The translations under genes and the position numbers were made by a program. Below, piece after piece: positions 1 to 9,224 of a stretch of 64,000 nt of DNA (position 1 is its first letter; the number at the start of each line of letters is the position of its first letter). Under the pieces are notes generated by a model. It was not told the origin of the DNA. It did no database searches and saw only the letters and a program-made list of their open reading frames with translations. Location: positions 248,001 to 312,000 of the forward strand of contig NZ_CABVHU010000006.1 of assembly GCF_902497855.1 (NCBI RefSeq), read 5' to 3'. Source of the DNA: Pseudomonas fluorescens. GTDB taxonomy: Bacteria; Pseudomonadota; Gammaproteobacteria; Pseudomonadales; Pseudomonadaceae.

Positions 1-915
1 CGGGCAATTGGCGTTGAATTCGATCACGACGGTAAGACGCGTATCGAATATTCCCGGCACGATGTGGTGTTGTCGGCGAGCGCGTTCAACTCAGCCAAAC
101 TGCTCATGCTCTCCGGAATCGGTGATCCGGACGCACTAAGCAAACACGGCATTGCCACGGTGCATGCCAACGTTCATGTTGGACAGCACCTTCAAGAGCA
201 CCCCGCCATCCCGCTGAAAGCGTTCGTCAAAGTGCGGACAGTGAATCAGGATATGGGCGTTCTAGGACAGATGAAAACGGCAATACGCTGGCTGTTTACG
301 CGGGGAGGACCGGCGAGTTTCATTTTTCCAGCTATCGCTTTCGCAAAATCAAGCAGCACGCTCGATTATCCAGATCTTCAGTTTCACTTTGCCCCTTGGA
401 TCAACGATATAGGTCCGGACGGAGTGAAGTGGCTCGATCGGGCTGGCGTCACCATGTTGGTCAATGTCAATCGGTCGTTTTCCAGTGGTTTTGTCTCGCT
501 TCGATCTGCTGATCCCAATGATCCACCGCTCATCCAGCCCAACATGCTGGGGAGCCGTGAAGAGGTGGAACTGCTGAAAAAAGCGGTCCGCATGGGACGT
601 CAGATATGGAAGACCAAGGCGTTTGCTCCTTATTTCCAGGAAGAGTATCCGTCCGGCGTAGACCTAGAAGATGACGAAGCGCTTGAACAGTTCGTTCGCC
701 GGGAAGCTTCGCCTTCATATCACGCGTGTGGGACGGTGCGTATGGGCGTCGATGAGAGCGCCGTTGTCGATCCACGACTGAGGGTTCACGGTACTGAGAA
801 CCTGCGCGTAGTTGACTGCTCCATCATTCCGCAAGTGCCGTCGGGCAATATCAACGCCATCTCCATGATCATTGGGGAAAAAGGCGCAACCCTGATTAAG
901 GAAGACAAACGATGA
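1..915 (+). CDS. GMC-family oxidoreductase, C-terminal part (5' end outside window)
   Basis: The frame is open from the first base, so the N-terminal FAD-binding Rossmann part lies outside the window. The visible 304 residues hold the GMC middle motif (LSASAFNSAKLLMLSGIGDP) and the C-terminal GMC_oxred_C domain with the catalytic His of SYHACGTVRMG and the PSGNINA motif, where an Asn takes the second catalytic position. Family members oxidise primary alcohols (choline, aliphatic alcohols, polyethylene glycols) with FAD. Its stop overlaps the start of the following aldehyde dehydrogenase by 4 bases, so the two are probably co-translated and act in sequence, alcohol to aldehyde to acid. The substrate cannot be told. 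Confidence 0.9.
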   Translation, partial: RAIGVEFDHDGKTRIEYSRHDVVLSASAFNSAKLLMLSGIGDPDALSKHGIATVHANVHVGQHLQEHPAIPLKAFVKVRTVNQDMGVLGQMKTAIRWLFTRGGPASFIFPAIAFAKSSSTLDYPDLQFHFAPWINDIGPDGVKWLDRAGVTMLVNVNRSFSSGFVSLRSADPNDPPLIQPNMLGSREEVELLKKAVRMGRQIWKTKAFAPYFQEEYPSGVDLEDDEALEQFVRREASPSYHACGTVRMGVDESAVVDPRLRVHGTENLRVVDCSIIPQVPSGNINAISMIIGEKGATLIKEDKR

Positions 916-2426
916 ATACCAGAAGTGAAGGTATGAAAACGCCTGGTGCCTACGGCAGTGTTTTGAAGAAACCTGACTGCCTGTTCATCGGTGGTCAGTG
1001 GGTGTCGCCTCGCTCCGGCCATATTGCGTCACTGGTTTCGCCCATTGACGGAAATGTGTTTTCGCACGTAGCGCACGCAGGTCCCTCCGACGTTGAGGCA
1101 GCGGTCAAGGCCGCCAGGTATGCGTTCGATAAAGGACCTTGGCCTAGAATGTCACCCGCCGAACGCGCACCCTATCTCGCGCGCTTGAGCCAGGAAATTT
1201 CCGCGCGGGCGGACATCATGGCGGGGCTGCAAGCTGCGGAAATGGGAGCGCTTTATCACATGGCGTTGCCGGCGATTCCATTTTTCGCTGGCGCATTTGA
1301 TTTCTATGCGGATCTGGCCACAAAGTTCCAGTTTGTAGAAACGCATCAGCCTGCAATGGGAGGCGTCGGCTATCTGGTGCACGAACCGGTTGGCGTGTGT
1401 GCGGCGATCGTTCCGTGGAATGGCCCGCTGATGCTGGCGGCTTGGAAATTGGCGCCCGCATTGCTCGCAGGCTGTACGGTAATACTCAAAGCTTCCCCTG
1501 AGGCCCCGTCGACATTGATTGCACTGGCGCAAGCGGTGGAAGCGGCTGATTTTCCGCCGGGCGTGGTTAATGTAATCACCGCAGATCGGGAGGTATCAGA
1601 ACTTCTGGTGCGTCATCCCGATGTCGATAAAGTCAGCTTTACCGGCTCAACGGCAGCAGGTCGGAAGATTGGAGCAATCTGCGCTGATCGCCTGGCGCGT
1701 TGCACGCTTGAACTGGGTGGTAAATCACCGGCCATTCTGGCCGATGACTACGACATCGAGAAGTTTGCGCACCAGGTCGCACCTGCCGCGACACTTATGT
1801 CTGGCCAGATCTGCGCTGCCCTGACCCGGATCATTGTTCCCCGGAACAAACAGGATGCTGTGCTCGAGGCGCTTTCTGCGCGTTTGAGCGCCGTCAAGGT
1901 CGGCAATCCCTTCGACCCTTCCACGGGAATGGGGCCGTTGGCATCCGCCACGCAAAAGGCCCGCGTTGCCGATTACATTGCCAAGGGGGTGAGCGAAGGG
2001 GCTCGCCTGGTCTGCGGTGGCGAAGTACCAGAATCACTCGACCCTCGCTTCTACCTCGCGCCCACTGTCTTTGGCGATGTTAATAATACGTCGACAATCG
2101 CTCGTGAAGAGATCTTCGGCCCTGTGCTCAGCGTAATACCTGCCGACAGTGAGGAGCACGCCATCGAGATTGCGAATGCCAGCGATTATGGATTGGCTGC
2201 TGCGGTATTCACCGACGACCAGGATAAGGCGTTCTCAATGGCAAGACGACTTCACTCCGGTACGGTGAGTCAGAGTGCCTATCAGTCTGATTTCACGATT
2301 GCTTTTGGCGGATTCAAACGTTCTGGGATCGGTCGGGAGGGTGGGGTGCCGGGGCTGCGTGCGTACCTTGAGTCCAAAACCATTTTGCTTAATGTCGACG
2401 CCGGGTACACCGGGCCGCGTCATTAA
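912..2426 (+). CDS. NAD(P)-dependent aldehyde dehydrogenase
   Basis: A full-length aldehyde dehydrogenase of 504 residues. The general base is Glu267 in the LELGGKSPA motif and the nucleophile is Cys301 in SGQICAALTR. Cofactor-binding features PWNGPL and SFTGSTAAG are also present. The start ATG overlaps the stop of the upstream GMC gene (ATGA), which fixes the start. The protein should oxidise the aldehyde made by the neighbouring GMC enzyme to a carboxylic acid in the cytoplasm. A second GMC/ALDH pair follows directly with the same overlap style. The two dehydrogenases are clearly different proteins, so the pairs look like separate steps or separate substrates rather than a recent duplication. 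Confidence 0.92.
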   Translation: MNTRSEGMKTPGAYGSVLKKPDCLFIGGQWVSPRSGHIASLVSPIDGNVFSHVAHAGPSDVEAAVKAARYAFDKGPWPRMSPAERAPYLARLSQEISARADIMAGLQAAEMGALYHMALPAIPFFAGAFDFYADLATKFQFVETHQPAMGGVGYLVHEPVGVCAAIVPWNGPLMLAAWKLAPALLAGCTVILKASPEAPSTLIALAQAVEAADFPPGVVNVITADREVSELLVRHPDVDKVSFTGSTAAGRKIGAICADRLARCTLELGGKSPAILADDYDIEKFAHQVAPAATLMSGQICAALTRIIVPRNKQDAVLEALSARLSAVKVGNPFDPSTGMGPLASATQKARVADYIAKGVSEGARLVCGGEVPESLDPRFYLAPTVFGDVNNTSTIAREEIFGPVLSVIPADSEEHAIEIANASDYGLAAAVFTDDQDKAFSMARRLHSGTVSQSAYQSDFTIAFGGFKRSGIGREGGVPGLRAYLESKTILLNVDAGYTGPRH

Positions 2427-2454
2427 GCAACGTAAAGTTCGTGGGTGGACGAAA

Positions 2455-4083
2455 ATGGACAAATACGATTACATCGTGGTGGGTGCCGGGTCTGCGGGCT
2501 GCGTCCTGGCTAACCGTCTAAGCTCCGATCCGAGGGTTCGTGTCGCGCTGCTCGAAGCCGGTCAGAAGGATAGCTGGCATTGGATTCATATTCCCGCCGG
2601 CACTCGGAATGTCGTGGGCAACCCTAGGACTGACTGGTGCTTTGAGACCGAAAACGAGCCGGTAATGGGGCGCAAGTTTCCTGTGTTACGGGGCAAAGTA
2701 CTGGGGGGGTGCTCCTCAATTAACGGGACTGTCTATACACGGGGAATACCTGAAGATTTCGACAGCTGGCGCGACATGGGCCTTCGTGACTGGGGGTGGG
2801 ATGAGGTCAAACGCCACTACCGCAATCTGGAGCGGTTTCTGGACGGGGGTGATGAGATCCGCGGCGCTCAGGGCGAGTTGTGCGTAGAGCAGCCGCGAAT
2901 CAAGATGGACATATTTGACGTTCTCGATCGCTCGGCCAAAGCGTTTGGTCTTCCCCATCGCGCCAGCTTCAACAGGGGCGAGAATGAAGGCTACGGCATG
3001 TTCGATGTGACCCAGCGCAGGGGACGAAGGTGGTCAGCTTCAAAGGCTTTCCTCGAGCCGGTGCGTCATCGCCCCAATCTTTCCATTCTTACCGAAAGTC
3101 TCTGCAAGAAGATCCTGTTTGAAGGTAAACGTGCTGTAGGGGTGATCATCGAACGCAACGGAGTAGAGGTAAAGTTGGCCGCTGCCCGGGAGGTCATTCT
3201 TTCGGCCGGCTCGATCGGCTCACCAACCATTCTGATGCATTCCGGTATCGGTCCTGCTGAGGTTCTGAGCAGTGCTGGGGTGGATGTTCGGCTTGATCGG
3301 ACGCGCGTCGGAGAGAACCTCCAGGATCACCTATCTATGCGACTGGCCTGGCGCGTTAATGGCATCACAACCGTCAACTCGCTCTACCACAGTTGGCCGT
3401 CGCGGGCGCTTATGGGCGTTCAATACGGACTCTGGGGCTCAGGCCCGTTGACGATGGGCGCACCGTTGTGGGGGGGCTTTGTTAAAAGTGACGAACACCG
3501 GCCTATCCCCAACCTGCAGTTTCTCGCGATGCCTGTGACCGTCACTGGCGCCACTTCTTTTGCTGAGCCCGACCGCTTCGATGGGGTCTCGTGTGGGATC
3601 TATAACCTGCACCCGAAAAGCCGGGGCAGGGTATGGATAAAATCTTCGGATGTCCATGCGCGGCCCGGTATTCAACATAACTATCTCAGTGATGATGATG
3701 ACAAAGTAGTTGCAATTGACTCCCTCAAACTGGTGCGACGTCTGTTCGCCCAGCCGGCTTTCCAGGCATTTACCCCCGAAGAGCTTCGTCCCGGCGCCGC
3801 CGTTGTGAGCGATGAGCAACTGCTTGCCGTCGCCAAGGAACAATGCGGAACGGCTTACCATCAAGTCGGTACGTGCGGCATGGGCATGAATTGCGATGAT
3901 GTCGTTGATGAACGACTGCGGGTGCGGGGCGTTGAAGGGCTTCGCATTGCTGACGGATCGGTCCTGCCCAATCTGATATCGGGTAACACTAACGCCTGTA
4001 TCATGATGATCGGGGAGAAAGCCTCAGAGATGATCTTGCATGATGCGGCTAAGCGCTCACTCCTAACGCAGGTATTCCAATGA
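2455..4083 (+). CDS. GMC-family oxidoreductase (FAD-dependent alcohol dehydrogenase)
   Basis: Complete GMC flavoprotein, 542 residues. The start chosen is the ATG at 2455, because the protein then begins MDKYDYIVVGAGSAGC, the usual N-terminal dinucleotide-binding motif; a longer in-frame extension upstream overlaps the previous gene and has no family character. The GMC signature 1 region (RGKVLGGCSSINGTVYTRG) and the C-terminal active site His469 (AYHQVGTCG) and Asn513 (SGNTNA) are present. It lies 28 bases after the first aldehyde dehydrogenase and overlaps the next one by 4 bases, so all four genes probably form one operon. Likely function: oxidation of an alcohol group, electron acceptor unknown. 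Confidence 0.92.
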   Translation: MDKYDYIVVGAGSAGCVLANRLSSDPRVRVALLEAGQKDSWHWIHIPAGTRNVVGNPRTDWCFETENEPVMGRKFPVLRGKVLGGCSSINGTVYTRGIPEDFDSWRDMGLRDWGWDEVKRHYRNLERFLDGGDEIRGAQGELCVEQPRIKMDIFDVLDRSAKAFGLPHRASFNRGENEGYGMFDVTQRRGRRWSASKAFLEPVRHRPNLSILTESLCKKILFEGKRAVGVIIERNGVEVKLAAAREVILSAGSIGSPTILMHSGIGPAEVLSSAGVDVRLDRTRVGENLQDHLSMRLAWRVNGITTVNSLYHSWPSRALMGVQYGLWGSGPLTMGAPLWGGFVKSDEHRPIPNLQFLAMPVTVTGATSFAEPDRFDGVSCGIYNLHPKSRGRVWIKSSDVHARPGIQHNYLSDDDDKVVAIDSLKLVRRLFAQPAFQAFTPEELRPGAAVVSDEQLLAVAKEQCGTAYHQVGTCGMGMNCDDVVDERLRVRGVEGLRIADGSVLPNLISGNTNACIMMIGEKASEMILHDAAKRSLLTQVFQ

Positions 4084-5540
4084 CAATGTACGGAACTTCT
4101 ATTCAGATTGCTCATCCCGAATCTCAATACATCAATGGCCAGTGGAGCCCTGCCTGCGGTGGGAGCGCCTATGCCTTGACCGACCCCTCCACCGAGGAAC
4201 AACTCGATGGTTTCGCGATGGGGGGCGTCTCTGACGCTGAAGCCGCTATCATCGCTGCCAGGGCAGCATTTGATCACGGGCCATGGCCCACGATGGATCC
4301 TCGTGAACGGGGCCGGCTTATCGGCGCGCTGACCGAGCTACTGGAGGCGCGTCGTGGCGAGCTCGAAGAGGCATGGACCGTGCAGACGGGGGCGTTGCCG
4401 TCGATGCGTTCCCGAGCGGTGAACAACGGTTTGGGCCATCTCGCTCGCGCCGCCGATCAGGCTGCCAAGTTCGAATTCGAGCGGCGCGTGGTGTCTGCGG
4501 TGGGCGAGGCAGTAATCCGCCGAGAGCCGGTTGGCGTGGTGACGGTGATCTCTTCTTGGAACGGGACATTGCTGCAGACGGCGAGCAAAATAGGCCCTGC
4601 ACTGGCAGCTGGTTGTTGTGTCATTGTAAAACCCGCGCGCTCCACGCCGATGGAGGCAAAAATCATCGCAGAATGTGCTGACAAAGTAGGCTTTCCCCCT
4701 GGCGTGATCAATGTTGTCTTACTCGCCAGCGAAGGGGGAGACAGGTTGGTGACGGATGCGCGGGTGGATAAGGTTGCGTTTACCGGCTCAACCCAGGTAG
4801 GCAGGCATATCGCGAGTACCTGCGGTGATCGCATTGCCCGTTACTCATTGGAATTGGGCGGAAAGTCGGCGGGCATTGTGCTGGATGATGCTGACATTTT
4901 CACCGTGGGCAAGATTATGGCGCGCACTATCACTGCGCTCAGTGGCCAACTGTGTGCCACGTTGTCCCGGGTTATTGTGTCGCAAGAGAAGCATGATGCG
5001 CTGGTTGATGCCATCACCCAAGAGATGGCCGTTATTAGAGTAGGCAGTGCATACGACGCCGCTACCGAAATGGGGCCTATGGCGTTGCACAAACAGCTTC
5101 AAAGTGTGGAGCGTCATGTGAGTCGGGCTCTGGAGGAAGGCTGCACATTGGCATTCGGCGGAGCACGTCCGAAGCTTCCAGAGAAAGGCTACTTCTTCCA
5201 ACCTACGCTGCTCACAAATGTATCTGAAGATTCTGCTATCGCGCAGGAAGAAATCTTCGGCCCTGTGCTGGTTGTGATCAAGGCCCGTGATGAAGAGCAT
5301 GCGATCAGCATCGCCAATAACAGTGCATACGGTTTACACGGTTCTGTCTTTACTAATGATAAAACCCGGGCCCTGGAGGTTGCGCGGCGTATTCGTACTG
5401 GCAGCTTCGCTCAGAATGGCATGAAGCTAGATTTTGCACTTCCATTCGGTGGCTACAAGCAGTCAGGCGTTGGGCGTGAAGGCGGCGAGGAGGCTCTGGT
5501 CGGGTATCTGGAAACGAAGACCATTCTGTTGGACTTCTAA
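4080..5540 (+). CDS. NAD(P)-dependent aldehyde dehydrogenase
   Basis: Aldehyde dehydrogenase of 486 residues with Glu258 (LELGGKSAG) and Cys292 (SGQLCATLSR) as the catalytic pair and the usual cofactor-site motif VAFTGSTQVG. It ends with the family's C-terminal GGYKQSGVGREGG motif. The ATG overlaps the stop of the upstream GMC gene, so translation is coupled. It is the last gene of the four-gene GMC/ALDH operon; about 1.1 kb without a convincing gene follows. The residue before the catalytic loop (SSWNGTL in place of PWN) differs slightly from most family members. Substrate unknown. Confidence 0.92.
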   Translation: MTMYGTSIQIAHPESQYINGQWSPACGGSAYALTDPSTEEQLDGFAMGGVSDAEAAIIAARAAFDHGPWPTMDPRERGRLIGALTELLEARRGELEEAWTVQTGALPSMRSRAVNNGLGHLARAADQAAKFEFERRVVSAVGEAVIRREPVGVVTVISSWNGTLLQTASKIGPALAAGCCVIVKPARSTPMEAKIIAECADKVGFPPGVINVVLLASEGGDRLVTDARVDKVAFTGSTQVGRHIASTCGDRIARYSLELGGKSAGIVLDDADIFTVGKIMARTITALSGQLCATLSRVIVSQEKHDALVDAITQEMAVIRVGSAYDAATEMGPMALHKQLQSVERHVSRALEEGCTLAFGGARPKLPEKGYFFQPTLLTNVSEDSAIAQEEIFGPVLVVIKARDEEHAISIANNSAYGLHGSVFTNDKTRALEVARRIRTGSFAQNGMKLDFALPFGGYKQSGVGREGGEEALVGYLETKTILLDF

Positions 5541-5621
5541 GCTAATCATCCTCCCGGGCAGGGCGCTTGCCCGAGGCCTGGGTGGGATGTACGCCCGCTG
5601 TACTTAAGCAAAACACTGATT

Positions 5622-5646
5622 AACCTGGCGGCTGCCCCGCCAGGTT
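5622..5646 (+). terminator. Hairpin downstream of the GMC/ALDH operon
   Basis: A perfect 10-bp stem (AACCTGGCGG with CCGCCAGGTT) and a 5-base loop, about 80 bases after the last aldehyde dehydrogenase. No T-run follows, so it is a possible but weak terminator or a transcript-end stabiliser. Confidence 0.45.
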
Positions 5647-6587
5647 GATTCGTCTCCCTGCAACACCCAGCTAAGCTTTTGCTAGCGTCCTCTGCCGGTC
5701 ATCCACTTATGGTGTCAACAAGGGTTTTGATGGGCCCGTTGAGCGATCGGAGCACATTGTCTGTTTTATCCTGCAGCGACAACGTCAAGGCGTTGCATTG
5801 TACAGCCCATCAAGGTCGTCTCAAATTGCTAGTACATCGGGCGATCTTCACTGCCTTCCGGAAGCGCTGCGGAGTCAGATTTGGCGTTCTGCAGCGGGCC
5901 AGTCACTTCTTGCCAAGGCGCGCAGACTCTTGCTGTCGGCAGGACCTCGATTGACAAGAAGGAGGAATGAAACGATCCGCGAGCGCGAGACGTTTTTTTT
6001 ATCTCACCCAGTTGTTACTCGCTTGTATCAAAGTGTTCATCTTCACCGTGGCCTCCTAAATCATCGACATGCGATTCAAGCAAAGACTCCCAATACGATC
6101 ACCAGCAAGGCGATAAACGCAAATCTCATGAATGTGCGGGAACGATAGTCAACGTCTAAAATGCAGTAACTCTCGTAAGGTAATGAAGGTGGTGGTGCCT
6201 ACAGAGTGCATTATTTTGTCAGGTATTTACGATCCACATGAGGATCAGGCTACTCATCAGGTCAGGCGGTTAGGGGCGAGGGTTGGCTGTAGAAAGTGAG
6301 GTACTGAAATCGTACATCGGAAGAGCCGGTAGTGAGGTCGGGAAGGCGATGTTGTTCGCCGGTATGCCGTCCACATGGTGCGGACTGTCCGACGCCGATT
6401 GGAAGTCAGGCCAGGATCGTGTTGACACCGGCGCTGGGGCATTTGGGTTGCCGCGGCCCGCTTTACACCCTGCTAGGTATTGATGTTGTGCAGTTTGAGC
6501 TGACGCGTTCGGTTGTTGTCTAGACGCTGCGTACGTTCAGTCCCACAACTAAGCCGTGAACGGGGAAGCCATGCAGAAAATGTGTCC

Positions 6588-6621
6588 CAGTGCTGTTGAC
6601 CTTGTGTGATCAACAGCACTG
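6588..6621 (-). terminator. 12-bp hairpin downstream of the Rieske oxygenase gene
   Basis: A perfect 12-bp inverted repeat (CAGTGCTGTTGA with TCAACAGCACTG) around a 10-base loop, about 50 bases past the stop of the minus-strand Rieske gene. It lacks a clear T-run on either strand. It may end or protect that transcript. Confidence 0.5.
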
Positions 6622-6673
6622 CAGGAACCAACGTTGATTATCTGGCCGCGATGGCCATCGGCAGACCTTGCGC

Positions 6674-7729
6674 TTAATAAATCCGATCGGCCTTTGCTGT
6701 GTCTTCCTTGGCACTGATCATCTTGTTGAGCGTGCGGCGAACCAGTACTCCGGCGCGGTCATTGACCAAAATCGCAGGTTTCAAATCAAACAGTTCCTGG
6801 TCGCCGAGGACCACCTGCTGGGCCTCGATCATGGGAATGTCTTCTTCTCCGAAAGCCTTGTGCAGCGCGCCGAGTATTCGACCATCGGTTTCGCTGTTAT
6901 CCAGCATGAAATCCCTAGAGTTATCGAAAAGATAATGCGTCGAGGTGGCCGTCTCGGGTGTGAACAGGTGCGCAGAACGTGAAGACACTCCCTCAGGCTC
7001 ATAGGGCGGCCGGTCGAGTTGGGTGTAGGCGATGTCATGGCTGATAAGTGCAGGCGCCTCCCATTTGACGTAGTCGTAGAGGTCTACTTTGCCAGTCCCC
7101 TCAGGGAGGGCCACACTGAACAAGCCCGGCGCGGTAATGTTATGCGATTCCACTGTAACGGTGAGCGAATCCTCAGACTTCAGAACCTTGGGGTCATAGG
7201 TTGCATACAAGTCTTCTGTCATCAGTGCGTCACCATGCAGAAATAATGCATGAGAAATGTCCAGAAGGTTATCTAGTAGAAGCAGATAGTTGGCCTTCAC
7301 GTGGAAACGGCCGCGTACGTGGGCGCGCTTGGAAGAGCCGAGAAACTCGAACTCGGCTGGGATCAGATTTGGGTCCGCTTTGGTTTTGTCGCCCACCCAG
7401 AACCACACCACGGAGTACTTTTCGCAGACGGCGTAGGACGGAATGGTCTTGTTGGGAAGATTCCCTTTTTCATGCGGGTTACGCACGCACTCGCCGTGTT
7501 CGTCGAATTCGAGACCGTGGTAGCCACATCGGATAACATCGCCACATTGTTTGCCGCGGTGCAGGGGGGCATAGCGGTGGGCGCAGTAATCGGCAATTGC
7601 CGCTACACTGCCGTCCTGTTTGCGGAAAAACAGGACCGGTTCGTTGGCAATTTTCTGATTGAACAGTTCGCCTTGCTTGATTTCGTTAGTCCAGGCTGCC
7701 GCATACCAGCAGTCGCGAAGAATTCTCAT
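6674..7729 (-). CDS. Rieske non-haem iron oxygenase, dicamba/vanillate O-demethylase type
   Basis: 351 residues. The Rieske [2Fe-2S] ligands are Cys49, His51, Cys68 and His71; the mononuclear iron site is His160 and His165 with Asp157 as the bridging acid and Asn154 beside it. These positions match the numbers I remember for dicamba monooxygenase DdmC. Text similarity to DdmC is also clear around HGLEFD and LLDNLLDISHALF. VanA (vanillate demethylase) is the other close family. A GGAG site lies 8 bases before the ATG at 7729. Electrons probably come from the ferredoxin and reductase at 13.5-15.1 kb, as in the three-component Ddm system. Predicted reaction: O-demethylation or hydroxylation of an aromatic or cyclic acid. 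Controlled by the operator pair just upstream. Confidence 0.88.
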   Translation of the reverse strand: MRILRDCWYAAAWTNEIKQGELFNQKIANEPVLFFRKQDGSVAAIADYCAHRYAPLHRGKQCGDVIRCGYHGLEFDEHGECVRNPHEKGNLPNKTIPSYAVCEKYSVVWFWVGDKTKADPNLIPAEFEFLGSSKRAHVRGRFHVKANYLLLLDNLLDISHALFLHGDALMTEDLYATYDPKVLKSEDSLTVTVESHNITAPGLFSVALPEGTGKVDLYDYVKWEAPALISHDIAYTQLDRPPYEPEGVSSRSAHLFTPETATSTHYLFDNSRDFMLDNSETDGRILGALHKAFGEEDIPMIEAQQVVLGDQELFDLKPAILVNDRAGVLVRRTLNKMISAKEDTAKADRIY

Positions 7730-7764
7730 GTATGGTTCTCCGTATTTTTTGTTTTTCTCTGTTA

Positions 7765-7803
7765 AATTACGCTTTGTGTAATTCGGTTATTCAGAGAGTA
7801 ATG
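7765..7803 (-). promoter_or_regulatory. Paired 19-bp operator upstream of the Rieske gene
   Basis: Site 1 at 7765-7783 reads AATTACGCTTTGTGTAATT, a near palindrome. A degenerate site 2 lies exactly 20 bp further at 7785-7803 (GGTTAT...GTAATG). The same paired architecture occurs at 10818, 18318 and 19305. Probably bound by the IclR regulator encoded at 19480. Confidence 0.6.
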
Positions 7804-7896
7804 TTGCGTTTGTACCAAGTCAAGCTAGATGCAGCGCGCACTTGCAGCCTTTGGTTGTTCAGGGCAGCGCAGGGTAGCGCGCCACCGATAGAGCAA

Positions 7897-9135
7897 TTAT
7901 GAACAGACGGCTGCAGCTGCGCGGACGGCCTTCATGTTGATAGTGAGGAACATCAGGCCGCCCAGAAGGTAGAGCGCAACGCTGGCCCTCACTGCATACT
8001 CGTAGTTGCCGAAATGATCATGGGCGATGGAAAAAGCAATACCCCCAAGCGCCATGCCAATACTGATAATCATGGCCATTACAGATACGACGCGGGCAAA
8101 GTTGGCGGCGCCGAACAAACGCATCGAGAAGTATTTGATGTAGTCCCCTTCCGCGCCCTGTGCGCCACCGATGAGGCCGATGGAGAGGGCGACGATAATC
8201 ATGGGGACCTGGTCGGCTGTGAACTGCGAAATCACCGCAGCGCCGAAGGCGCCGAGTGCAAGCACGATAAAGGCGACGCGGGTGGCATCGAAGTGATCAA
8301 AGAGCCATCCAGTTATGATCCTTCCCAGTCCAACGGCCACCGCAAATACGGATACCAACATTGCGGCCTGCAGTTCATCGATACCGCGGTCGCTGAGCAG
8401 TGGCTGGAGATGGGTTACAAATCCACCGATGGGAAATGCCGCGACCAGCGAAGCCAGCGAAAGCTTCCAGAAAACGGCATCGCCAACGAGTGACCGATAG
8501 GTGCGTGGCACGGAGTTCAACTTGTTTTTGCCTCGCCCGTCACGAGGCTCTTTGAACCACAGCAACAGAAGTGGTAACCCGATCACCAGCTCTGACACGG
8601 CGAGCACAAAAAAGCCGACCCTCCAGCCATAGGTCTGAATGATGTAAGTAATTACCGGAATGCCCAGTGCCGCCGCGACGGATATTCCTGTCATCATGAT
8701 GCCGATGGCAGTCCCCAGTCGCTGATCAAACCAAGGCATAACCCCACGGGCAATCGTCACCGAGGTAATCATTGAGGCGCCGATCGAGAAGTAAGCAACT
8801 ACACCAAAGAATACCAGTCGATTTTCCGGTAGCAGGCCAAGCATGACGCATGCACTGGAGATGCACATTATTCCGCCAATCGCGACCTTTCGAGCGCCCA
8901 CCCGATCAATGAGTAACGCAACAAACGGCAACAGCACGGCGACAGCCAGACCGGCAATGGGACCGATCGCCAGCTCGCTTCTGGACCATCCAAGGTCATG
9001 TTGCATCGGTTTAATAAAGGCGCCGAAGGCAATGCCGATGAAATTCCAGCTCACCGCCATAGCAAAAAAACCGGCGACCAGGATTTTCCATCCTTGCTGC
9101 CATTCTCCTGAAGTGTTCTGTGCGATTAGGGGCAT
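7897..9135 (-). CDS. MFS transporter (monocarboxylate/oxalate-formate antiporter-like)
   Basis: A 412-residue major facilitator with about 12 hydrophobic segments and the loop 2-3 signature (ALLIDRVGARKVAIGG). It resembles the OFA/monocarboxylate group of MFS proteins. The start at 9135 (MPLIAQ) is preferred over 9150 because the GGAG ribosome site lies inside the longer version, 6 bases before the 9135 ATG. It sits between the OprB-type porin and the Rieske oxygenase on the same strand, so it likely takes the pathway substrate across the inner membrane. Confidence 0.88.
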   Translation of the reverse strand: MPLIAQNTSGEWQQGWKILVAGFFAMAVSWNFIGIAFGAFIKPMQHDLGWSRSELAIGPIAGLAVAVLLPFVALLIDRVGARKVAIGGIMCISSACVMLGLLPENRLVFFGVVAYFSIGASMITSVTIARGVMPWFDQRLGTAIGIMMTGISVAAALGIPVITYIIQTYGWRVGFFVLAVSELVIGLPLLLLWFKEPRDGRGKNKLNSVPRTYRSLVGDAVFWKLSLASLVAAFPIGGFVTHLQPLLSDRGIDELQAAMLVSVFAVAVGLGRIITGWLFDHFDATRVAFIVLALGAFGAAVISQFTADQVPMIIVALSIGLIGGAQGAEGDYIKYFSMRLFGAANFARVVSVMAMIISIGMALGGIAFSIAHDHFGNYEYAVRASVALYLLGGLMFLTINMKAVRAAAAVCS

Positions 9136-9224
9136 GTTATCTCCGAGCATTAAGGCCGCTGATTGTCTGTTTGCTTGTCAATTGCCAGGCGGATCGTCAT
9201 GAAGTATCCGCCGGCGCCTGCGCA

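Larger units (their letters stand above)
5541..6673. other. Gene-free stretch between the ALDH operon and the Rieske gene
   Basis: No reading frame here looks like a protein family. Two hairpins are annotated separately. On the minus strand there are two tiny frames: one of 17 codons at 6129-6076 (hydrophobic, starting MRFAFIALL, no ribosome site) and one of 15 codons at 6046-5999, which starts GTG or ATG just after a strong AGGAGG at 6057-6052. They could be remnants of a lost gene or a small peptide; I do not call them genes. Confidence 0.4.

Noticed and set aside
1..5540. Polyethylene-glycol degradation operon
   Set aside because: GMC and aldehyde dehydrogenases of this kind do occur there, but the sequence alone gives no substrate and the rest of the island does not fit.
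5798..6148. 116-codon frame on the + strand after the ALDH operon
   Set aside because: No ribosome site, no family likeness and irregular composition; treated as non-coding.
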